DNA of 64,000 nucleotides from Cavia porcellus. Taxonomy: Eukaryota > Chordata > Mammalia > Rodentia > Caviidae. The notes beneath the pieces were generated by a model. The model was not told the DNA's origin, did not search any database, and saw only the letters and a list, made by a program, of their open reading frames with translations. The DNA lies in the NCBI RefSeq assembly GCF_034190915.1, contig NW_026947634.1, forward strand, positions 186,001 through 250,000. Direction: 5' to 3'. Both the position numbers and the translations under genes were made by a program. Below are positions 54,761 through 64,000 of this stretch, in pieces (positions within the stretch are counted from its first letter, which is position 1; every line of letters starts with the position of its first letter).

Positions 54761-57094
54761 GTGATGTTTTTCTCACTCCTACTAGTGAATGTAATGTAAC
54801 ACACACCCATACAATGCGCACCACCCCGTGATGTTTTTCTCACTCCTACTAGTGAATCTAATGTAACACACACCCATACAATGCGCACCACCCCGTGATG
54901 TTTTCCTCACTCCTACTAGTGAATCTAATGTAACACACACCCATACAATGCGCACCACCCCGTGATGTTTTTCTCACTCCTACTAGTGAATCTAATGTAA
55001 CACACACCCATACAATGCGCACCACCCCGTGATGTTTTTCTCACTCCTACTAGTGAATGTAATGTAACACACACCCATACAATGCGCACCACCCCGTGAT
55101 GTTTTTCTCACTCCTACTAGTGAATGTAATGTACCACACACCCATACAATGCGCACCACCCCGTGATGTTTTTCTCACTCCTACTAGTGAATGTAATGTA
55201 ACACACACCCATACATTGCGCACCACCCCGTGATGTTTTTCTCACTCCTACTAGTGAATGTAATGTAACACACACCCATACAATGCGCACCACCCCGTGA
55301 TGTTTTTCTCACTCCTACTAGTGAATGTAATGTAACACACACCCATACAATGCGCACCACCCCGTGATGTTTTTCTCACTCCTACTAGTGAATGTAATGT
55401 AACACACACCCATACAATGCGCACCACCCCGTGATGTTTTTCTCACTCCTACTAGTGAATGTAATGGAACACACCCCCAAACAATGCGCACCACCCCGTG
55501 ATGTTTTTCTCACTCCTACTAGTGAATGTAATGTAACACACACCCATACAATGCGCACCACCCCTTGATGTTTTTCTCACTCCTACTAGTGAATCTAATG
55601 TAACAGACACCCATACAATGCGCACCACCCCGTGATGTTTTTCTCACTCCTTCTAGTGAATGTAATGTAACACACACCCATATATTGCGCACCACCCCGT
55701 GATGTTTTTCTCACTCCTACTAGTTAATGTAACGTAACACACACCCATACAATGCGCACCACCCCGTGATGTTTTTCTCACTCCTACTAGTGAATGTAAT
55801 GTAACACACACCCATACAATGTGCACCACCCCGTGATGTTTTTCTCACTCCTCCTAGTGAATGTAATGTAACACACACCCATACAATGCGCACCACCCCG
55901 TGATGTTTTTCTCACTCCTACTAGTGAATCTAATGTAACACACACCCATACAATGCGCACCACCACGTGATGTTTTTCTCACTCCTACTAGTGAATGTAA
56001 TGTAACACACACCCATACAATGCGCACCACCCCGTGATGTTTTTCTCACTCCTACTAGTGAATGTAATGTAACACACACCCATACAATGCGCACCACCCC
56101 GTGATGTTTTTCTCACTCCTACTAGTGAATGTAATGTAACACACACCTATACAATGTGCACCACCCCGTGATGTTTTTCTCACTCCTACTAGTGAATGTA
56201 ATGTAACACACACCCATACAAGGCGCACCACCCCATGATGTTTTTCTCACTCCTACTAGTGAATCTAATGTAACACACCCATACAATGCGCACCACCCCG
56301 TGATGTTTTTCTCACTCCTACTAGTGAATCTAATGTAACACACACCCATACAATGCGCACAACCCCGTGATGTTTTTCTCACTCCTACTAGTGAATGTAA
56401 TGTAACACACACCCATACAATGCGCACCACCCAGTGATGTTTTTCTCAATCCTACTAGTGAATGTAATGTAACACACACCCATACAATGCGCACCACACC
56501 GTGATGTTTTTCTCACTCCTACTAGTGAATGTAATGTAACACACACCCATACAATGCGCACCAGCCCGTGATGTTTTTCTCACTCCTACTAGTGAATGTA
56601 ATGTAACACACACCCATACAATGCGCACCACCCCGCGATGTTTTTCTCACTCCTACTAGTGAATGTAATGTAACACACACCCATACAATGCGCACCACCC
56701 CGTGATGTTTTTCTCACTCCTACTAGTGAATCTAATTTAACACACACCCATACAATGCGCACCACCCCGTGATGTTTTTCTCACTCCTACTAGTGAATCT
56801 AATGTAACACACACCCATACAAGGCGCACCACCCCGTGATGTTTTTCTCACTCCTACTAGTGAATGTAATGTAACACACACCCATACAATGCGCACCACC
56901 CCGTGATGTTTTTCTCACTCCTACTAGTGAATCTAATGTAACACACACCCATACAATGCGCACCACCCCGTGATGTTTTTCTCACTCCTACTAGTGAATC
57001 TAATGTAACACACACCCATACAATGCGCACCACCCCGTGACGTTTTTCTCACTCCTACTAGTGAATCTAATGTAACACACACCCATACAATGCG

Positions 57095-57496
57095 CACCAC
57101 CCCGTGATGTTTTTCTCACTCCTACTAGTGAATGTAATGTAACACACACCCATACAATGCGCACCACCCCTTGATGTTTTTCTCACTCCTACTAGTGAAT
57201 GTAATGTAACACACACCCATCCAATGCGCACCACCCCGTGATGTTTTTCTCACTCCTACTAGTGAACGTAATGTAACACACACCCATACAATGCGCACCA
57301 ACCCGTGATGTTTTTCTCACTCCTACTAGTGAACGTAATGTAACACACACCCATAAAATGCGTACCACCCCGTGATGTTTTTCTCACTCCTACTAGTGAA
57401 TGTAATGTAACACACACCCATACAATGCGCACCACCCCGTGATGTTTTTCTCACTCCTACTAGTGAATGTAATGTAACACACACCCATACAATGCG
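57095..57496. repeat. Six-monomer leader at a second spacerless unit boundary
   Basis: The order CAAGGCG, G class, then C-class monomers (one with GACGTTTTTC), typical of a unit end, finishes near 57,094. It is followed by 402 bp (6 x 67) with CACCCCTTGATG, CATCCAATGCG, two GAACGTAATG and GCGTACCACC variants, then the B-type head at 57,497. No spacer sequence is present. It resembles the leader at 48,867-49,402 with two monomers fewer. Confidence 0.75.
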
Positions 57497-59940
57497 CACC
57501 ACCCCGTGTTTTTCTCACTCCTACTAGTGAAAGTAATGTAAAACACACCCATACAAAGCGCACCACCCCGTGATGTTTTTCTCACTCCTACTAGTGAATG
57601 TAATGTAACACACACCCATACAATGCGCACCACCCCGTGATGTTTTTCTCACACCTACTAGTGAATCTAATGTAACACACACCCATACAATGCGCACCAC
57701 CCCGTGATGTTTTTCTCACTCCTTCTATTGAATGTAATGTAACACACACCCATACAATGCGCACCACCCCGTGATGTTTTTCTCACTCCTACTAGTGAAT
57801 CTAATGTAACACACACCCATACAATGCGCACCACACCGTGATGTTTTTCTCACTCCTTCTAGTGAATCTAATGTAACACACACCCATACAATGCGCACCA
57901 CCCCGTGATGTGTTTCTCACTCCTACTAGTGAATGTAATGTAACACACACCCATACAATGCGCACCACCCCGTGATGTTTTTCTCACTCCTACTAGTGAA
58001 TGTAATGTAACACACACCCATACAATGCGCACCACCCCGTGATGTTTTTCTCACTCCTACTAGTGAATGCAATGTAACACACACCCATACAATGCGCACA
58101 ACCCCGTGATGTTTTTCTCACTCCTACTAGTGAATGTAATGTAACACACACCCATACAATGCGCACCACCCCGTAATGTTTTTCTCACTCCTACTAGTGA
58201 ATGTAATGTAACACACACCCATACAATGCGCTCCAACCCGTGATGTTTTTCTCACTCCTACTAGTGTATGTAATGTAACACACACCCATACAATGCGCAC
58301 CACCCCGTGATGTTTTTCTCACTTCTACTAGTGAAGCCAATGTAACACACACCCAAACAATGCGCACCACCCCGTGATGTTTTTCTCACTCCTACTAGTG
58401 AATGTAATGTAACACACACCCATACAATGCGCACCACCCCGTGATGTTTTTCTCACTCCTACTAGTGAACGTAATGTAACACACACCCATACAATGCGCA
58501 CCACCCCGTGATGTTTTTCTCACTCCTACTAGTGAATGTAATGTAACACACACCCATACAATGCCTACCACCCCTTGATGTTTTTCTCACTCCTACTAGT
58601 GAATGTAATGTAACACACACCCATCCAATGCGCACCACCCCGTGATGTTTTTCTCACTCCTACTAGTGAACGTAATGTAACACACACCCATACAATGCGC
58701 ACCACCCCGTGATGTTTTTCTCACTCCTACTAGTGAACGTAATGTAACACACACCCATAAAATGCGTACCACCCCGTGATGTTTTTCTCACTCCTACTAG
58801 TGAATGTAATGTAACACACACCCATACAATGCGCACCACCCCGTGATGTTTTTCTCACTCCTACTAGTGAATGTAATGTAACACACACCCATACAATGCG
58901 CACCACCCCGTGTTTTTCTCACTCCTACTAGTGAAAGTAATGTAAAACACACCCATACAAAGCGCACCACCCCGTGATGTTTTTCTCACTCCTACTAGTG
59001 AATGTAATGTAACACACACCCATACAATGCGCACCACCCCGTGATGTTTTTCTCACACCTACTAGTGAATCTAATGTAACACACACCCATACAATGCGCA
59101 CCACCCCGTGATGTTTTTCTCACTCCTTCTATTGAATGTAATGTAACACACACCCATACAATGCGCACCACCCCGTGATGTTTTTCTCACTCCTACTAGT
59201 GAATCTAATGTAACACACACCCATACAATGCGGACCACACCGTGATGTTTTTCTCACTCCTTCTAGTGAATCTAATGTAACACACACCCATACAATGCGC
59301 ACCACCCCGTGATGTGTTTCTCACTCCTACTAGTGAATGTAATGTAACACACACCCATACAATGCGCACCACCCCGTGATGTTTTTCTCACTCCTACTAG
59401 TGAATGTAATGTAACACACACCCATACAATGCGCACCACCCCGTGATGTTTTTCTCACTCCTACTAGTGAATGCAATGTAACACACACCCATACAATGCG
59501 CACAACCCCGTGATGTTTTTCTCACTCCTACTAGTGAATGTAATGTAACACACACCCATACAATGCGCACCACCCCGTAATGTTTTTCTCACTCCTACTA
59601 GTGAATGTAATGTAACACACACCCATACAATGCGCTCCAACCCGTGATGTTTTTCTCACTCCTACTAGTGTATGTAATGTAACACACACCCATACAATGC
59701 GCACCACCCCGTGATGTTTTTCTCACTTCTACTAGTGAAGCCAATGTAACACACACCCAAACAATGCGCACCACCCCGTGATGTTTTTCTCACTCCTACT
59801 AGTGAATGTAATGTAACACACACCCATACAATGCGCACCACCACGTGATGTTTTTCTCACTCCTACTAGTGAATCTAATGTAACACACACCCATACAATG
59901 CGCACCACCCCGTGATGTTTTTCTCACTCCTACTAGTGAA
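57140..59940. repeat. 1404-bp tandem duplication (21 monomers) with B-type head
   Basis: The head monomers at 57,497 and 58,901 are 1404 bp apart (21 x 67 - 3). The following variants repeat with the same offset: TCACACCTAC (57,650 and 59,054), CACACCGTG, GATGTGTTTCTC, CACAACCCCG, CCCGTAATG, GCTCCAACCC, GTGTATG and GAAGCCAATG. The second copy has a private CGGACCACACC near 59,231. The GAACGTAATG leader is also doubled, with GCCTACCACC private to the second near 58,563. Outer edges are approximate. Confidence 0.88.
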
Positions 59941-61843
59941 TCTAATGTAACACACACCCATACAATGCGCACCACCCCGTGATGTTTTTCTCACTCCTAC
60001 TAGTGAATGTAATGTAACACACACCCATACAATGCGCACCACCCCGTGATGTTTTTCTCACTCCTACTAGTGAATCTAATGTAACACACACCAATACAAT
60101 GCGCACCACCCCGTGATGTTTTTCTCACTCCTACTAGTGAATGTAATGTAACACACACCCATACATTGCGCACCACCCCGTGATGTTTTTCTCACTCCTA
60201 CTAGTTAATGTAACGTAACACACACCCATACAATGCGCACCACCCCGTGATGTTTTTCTCACTCCTACTAGTGAATGTAATGTAACACACACCCATACAA
60301 TGCGCACCACCCCGTGATGTTTTTCTCACTCCTCCTAGTGAATGTAATGTAACACACACCCATACAATGCGCACCACCCCGTGATGTTTTTCTCACTCCT
60401 ACTAGTGAATCTAATGTAACACACACCCATACAATGCGCACCACCCCGTGATGTTTTTCTCACTCCTACTAGTGAATGTAATGTAACACACACCCATACA
60501 ATGCGCACCACCCCGTGATGTTTTTCTCACTCCTACTAGTGAATGTAATGTAACACACACCCATACAATGCGCACCACCCCGTGATGTTTTTCTCACTCC
60601 TACTAGTGAATGTAATGTAACACACACCCATACAAGGCGCACCACCCCATGATGTTTTTCTCACTCCTACTAGTGAATCTAATGTAACACACCCATACAA
60701 TGCGCACCACCCCGTGATGTTTTTCTCACTCCTACTAGTGAATGTAATGTAACACACACCCATACAATGCGCACCACCCCGTGATGTTTTTCTCACTCCT
60801 ACTAGTGAATGTAATGTAACACACACCCATACAATGCGCACCACCACGTGATGTTTTTCTCACTCCTCTTAGTGAATGTAATGTAACACACACCCATACA
60901 ATGCGCACCACCCCGTGATGTTTTTCTCACTCCTACTAGTGAATCTAATGTAACACACACCCATACAATGCGCACCACCCCGTGATGTTTTTCTCACTCC
61001 TACTAGTGAATGCAATGTAACACACACCCATACAATGCGCACCACCCCGTGATGTTTTCCTCACTCCTACTAGTGAATCTAATGTAACACACACCCATAC
61101 AATGCGCACCACCCCGTGATGTTTTTCTCACTCCTACTAGTGAATCTAATGTAACACACACCCATACAATGCGCACCACCCCGTGATGTTTTTCTCACTC
61201 CTACTAGTGAATGTAATGTAACACACACCCATATAATGCGCACCACCCCGTGATGTTTTTCTCACTCCTACTAGTGAATGTAATGTACCACACACCCATA
61301 CAATGCGCACCACCCCGTGATGTTTTTCTCACTCCTACTAGTGAATGTAATGTAACACACACCCATACATTGCGCACCACCCCGTGATGTTTTTCTCACT
61401 CCTACTAGTGAATGTAATGTAACACACACCCATACAATGCGCACCACCCCGTGATGTTTTTCTCACTCCTACTAGTGAATGTAATGTAACACACACCCAT
61501 ACAATGCGCACCACCCCGTGATGTTTTTGTTACTCCTACTAGTGAATGTAATGTAACACACACCCATACAATGCGCACCACCCCGTGATGTTTTTCTCAC
61601 TCCTACTAGTGAATGTAATGTAACACACACCCAAACAATGCGCACCACCCCGTGATGTTTTTCTCACTCCTACTAGTGAATGTAATGTAACACACACCCA
61701 TACAATGCGCACCACCCCGTGATGTTTTTCTCACTCCTACTAGTGAATCTAATGTAACACACACCCATACAATGCGCACCACCCCGTGATGTTTTTCTCA
61801 CTCCTACTAGTGAATCTAATGTAACACACACCCATACAATGCG

Positions 61844-61986
61844 CACGAACACGCGATGTTTTTCAGAAACCCATCCTACATTGCCACTGCATGTTCCCTG
61901 ACCTCCCCATGCTGACCACCCCGCGGTGCTTTTCTCCATCCTACATTGCCACTCACTGCCTATTCTAATTCAGACCCTCCGATTCA
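61844..61986. repeat. Spacer copy 10, 143 bp, between U9 and U10
   Basis: Slightly divergent: AAACCCATCC instead of AAACCTATCC, and the first base of the following monomer is T (TACCACCCCG). Only two C-class monomers precede it rather than three. It comes 21,817 bp after copy 9. Confidence 0.97.
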
Positions 61987-62723
61987 TACCACCCCGTGAT
62001 GTTTTTCTCACTCCTACTAGTGAATGTAATGTAACACACACCCATACAATGCGCACCACCCCGTGATGTTTTTCTCACTCCTACTAGTGAATGTAATGTA
62101 ACACACACCCATACAATGCGCACCACCCCGTGATGTTTTTCTCACTCCTACTAGTGAATGTAATGTAACACACACCCATACAATGCGCACCACCCCGTGA
62201 TGTTTTTCTCACTCCTACTAGTGAATGTAATGTAACACACACCCATACAATGCGCACCACCCCGTGATGTTTTTCTCACTCCTACTAGTGAATGTAATGT
62301 AACTCACACCCATACAATGCGCACCACCCCGTGATGTTTTTCTCACTCCTACTAGTGAATGTAATGTAACACACACCCATACAATGCGCACCACCCCGTG
62401 ATGTTTTTCTCACTCCTACTAGTGAATCTAATGTAACACACACCCATACAAGGCGCACCACCCCGTGATGATTTTCTCAATCCTACTAGTGAATGTAATG
62501 TAACACACACCCATACAATGCGCACCACCCCGTGATGTTTTTCTCACTCCTACTAGTGAATCTAATGTAACACACACCCATACAATGCGCACCACCCCGT
62601 GATGTTTTTCTCACTCCTACTAGTGAATCTAATGTAACACACACCCATACAATGCGCACCACCCCGTTATGTTTTTCTCACTCCTACTAGTGAATCTAAT
62701 GTAACACACACCCATACAATGCG
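61987..62723. repeat. U10 monomer block, 11 monomers
   Basis: 737 bp = 11 x 67 exactly. Starts with six near-consensus G-class monomers (one with TAACTCACACC near 62,302), then CAAGGCG with GATGATTTTCTCAATCC near 62,470, a G-class and three C-class monomers, one with CCCGTTATG near 62,665. The right half keeps the usual unit-end order (CAAGGCG, G, C, C, C), so U10 is a unit with almost all its interior missing or never amplified. Confidence 0.93.
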
Positions 62724-62866
62724 CACGAACACGCGATGTTTTTCAGAAACCTATCCTACATTGCCACTGCATGTTCCCTGACCTCCCCATGCTGACCAAC
62801 CCGCAGTGCTTTTCTCCATCCTACATTGCCACTCACTGCCTATTCTAATTCAGACCCTCCAATTCA
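62724..62866. repeat. Spacer copy 11, 143 bp, between U10 and U11
   Basis: The most divergent copy: GACCAACCCGCAGTGC where others read GACCACCCCGCGGTGC, and CTCCAATTCA instead of CTCCGATTCA. It follows copy 10 after only 880 bp (11 monomers plus spacer). Confidence 0.97.
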
Positions 62867-64000
62867 CACCACCCCGTGATGTTTTTCTCACTCCTACTAG
62901 TGAATGTAATGTAACACACACCCATAAAATGCGCACCACCCCGTGATGTTTTTCTCACTCCTACTAGTGAATGTAATGTAACACACACCCATACAATGCG
63001 CACCACCCCGTGATGTTTTTCTCACTCCTACTAGTGAATGTAATGTAACACACACCCATACAATGCGCACCACCCCGTGATGTTTTTCTCACTCCTACTA
63101 GTGAATGTAATGTAACACACACCCATACAATGCGCACCACCCCGTGATGTTTTTCTCACTCCTACTAGTGAATGTAATGTAACACACACCCATACAATGC
63201 GCACCACCCCGTGATGTTTTTCTCACTCCTACTAGTGAATATAATGTAACACACACCCATACAATGCGCACCACCCCGTGATGTTTTTCTCACTCCTACT
63301 AGTGAATGTAATGTAACACACACCCATACAATGCGCACCACCCCGTGATGTTTTTCTCACTCCTACTAGTGAATGTAATGTAACACACACCCATACAATG
63401 CGCACCACCCCGTGTTTTTCTCACTCCTACTAGTGAAAGTAATGTAAAACACACCCATACAAAGCGCACCACCCCGTGATGTTTTTCTCACTCCTACTAG
63501 TGAATGTAATGTAACACACACCCATACAATGCGCACCACCCCGTGATGTTTTTCTCACTCCTACTAGTGAATCTAATGTAACACACACCCATACAATGCG
63601 CACCACACCGTGATGTTTTTCTCACTCCTTCTATTGAATGTAATGTAACACACACCCATACAATGCGCACCACCCCGTGATGTTTTTCTCACTCCTACTA
63701 GTGAATCTAATGTAACACACACCCATACAATGCGCACCACCCCGTGATGTTTTTCTCACTCCTTCTAGTGAATCTAATGTAACACACACCCATACAATGC
63801 GCACCACCCCGTGATGTGTTTCTCACTCCTACTAGTGAATGTAATGTAACACACACCCATACAATGCGCACCACCCCGTGATGTTTTTCTCACTCCTACT
63901 AGTGAATGTAATGTAACACACACCCATACAATGCGCACCACCCCGTGATGTTTTTCTCACTCCTACTAGTGAACGTAATGTAACACACACCCATACAATG
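62867..64000. repeat. U11 monomer block, 17 monomers, cut by the window end
   Basis: 1134 bp = 17 x 67 minus 3 (head monomer at 63,403) minus 2 (window edge). Eight near-consensus G-class monomers, one with GAATATAATG near 63,240, lead into a B-type head: 64-bp monomer, CACACCGTG near 63,606, CTTCTATTGAATG, GATGTGTTTCTC, then GAACGTAATG near 63,973. The unit continues past the window. Confidence 0.92.

Larger units (their letters stand above)
40170..61843. repeat. U9 monomer block, 324 monomers without a spacer
   Basis: 21,674 bp = 324 x 67 minus 34; the deficit is four 64-bp monomers (40,237, 49,403, 57,497, 58,901) and eleven 65-bp monomers. The part to about 48.56 kb is a copy of U5 (+23,137 before the U5-specific 734-bp duplication, +22,403 after it). 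From 48,867 the block is composite: further B-type heads, CACGTG segments and 9- to 23-monomer duplications, with variants seen nowhere else in the window (CACCAGCCCG, CCCCGCGATG, CTCAATCCTAC, GAAGCCAATG, GCTCCAACCC). Its length equals several HORs, so several spacers are missing. Confidence 0.92.
1..64000. repeat. 67-bp satellite array filling the whole window
   Basis: About 934 head-to-tail 67-bp monomers run from edge to edge in one orientation. Landmarks along a monomer (plus strand) are: CACCACCCCGTGATG, a run of five T, CTCACTCCTACTAGTGAA, then GTAATG or CTAATG, TAACACACACCCATAC and AATGCG. The consensus is 45% GC with 21 C against 9 G, so the minus strand is the G-rich one. Each monomer has two CpG sites, an ACTAGT palindrome and a TGCGCA palindrome across the monomer junction. 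Monomer lengths of 64, 65 and 66 bp are rare and recur in fixed contexts. Counted monomers, deletions and spacers sum to exactly 64,000. There is no coding sequence or mobile element in any stretch. The family is not recognised by me; a eukaryotic heterochromatic satellite is the only reading that fits. Confidence 0.98.

Noticed and set aside
61836..61860. CENP-B box near the spacer start (minus strand TTCGTGCGCATTG)
   Set aside because: The box needs A at the ninth position after TTCG plus four bases, and CGGG after it; the sequence has neither.
147..61939. Minus-strand open reading frames of 80-103 codons, with repeated peptides such as VRIVWVCVTLHSLVG
   Set aside because: They are products of the repeat. 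A 67-bp period shifts frame at each monomer, and the third frame always meets a TAG at CACTAG, so a frame closes after a few monomers. Most of the longest ones sit where a 65-bp monomer or the spacer shifts the frame. There are no start context, domain or codon signals.
1..64000. CRISPR array
   Set aside because: The repeats are directly adjacent, with no unique spacers between them; the 143-bp segments are near identical to each other; there are no cas genes.
1..64000. Telomeric repeat or interstitial telomere
   Set aside because: No TTAGGG-type tandem repeats occur; the minus-strand TATGGGTGTGTG is one short stretch per 67-bp monomer.
1..64000. G-quadruplex on the minus strand
   Set aside because: Each monomer has one GGGG and one GGG separated by about 20 bases or more, so four close G runs never occur.
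1..64000. Nucleosome phasing, since 2.5 monomers is 167.5 bp
   Set aside because: This is numerology without data; the T5 tracts recur every 67 bp, which is not a whole number of helical turns.

Overview
The whole 64 kb window is one uninterrupted block of satellite DNA. I see no gene, RNA gene, transposon, promoter or CRISPR array. The basic unit is a 67-bp monomer, always in the same orientation. Counting by hand gives 934 monomers (the last lacks 2 bases at the window edge). They are interrupted by ten complete copies and one truncated copy of a 143-bp non-monomer segment, here called the spacer. The bookkeeping closes exactly: 934 x 67 = 62,578; minus 60 bases of counted deletions and edge loss; plus 10 x 143 + 52 bases of spacer = 64,000. 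A megabase-style satellite of this kind points to a eukaryotic chromosome (pericentromeric, subtelomeric or other heterochromatin). I do not recognise the family and cannot name the clade.

The spacers divide the window into units U1-U11: U1 1-4872 (72 monomers), U2 4873-7491 (37), U3 7492-12190 (68), U4 12191-16889 (68), U5 16890-26599 (143), U6 26600-31298 (68), U7 31299-35327 (58), U8 35328-40026 (68), U9 40027-61843 (324), U10 61844-62723 (11) and U11 62724 onward (17, cut by the window end). Four units are exactly 4699 bp (68 x 67 + 143), which looks like the canonical higher-order repeat (HOR). The others differ by whole monomers plus known small deletions.

Private variants act as barcodes and show how the block grew. 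U3-U4-U5 was copied as U6-U8-U9, with one extra 4029-bp unit (U7) between. U7 is a mosaic of U4-like, U5/U9-like and U6-like sequence. U1, U5 and U9 contain further internal tandem duplications of 9 to 23 monomers. From 48,867 to 61,843, U9 runs for about 13 kb with no spacer, although sequence barcodes show unit boundaries there. U10 and U11 are short or cut, and their spacers carry private substitutions.

No genes act together here. What the window offers is a detailed record of unequal exchange, gene-conversion-like replacement and spacer gain or loss. Two sequence motifs (a CACGTG in a monomer subclass, and an ACACCCATACATT-like motif near the monomer end) could be protein-binding sites, but that is unproven.
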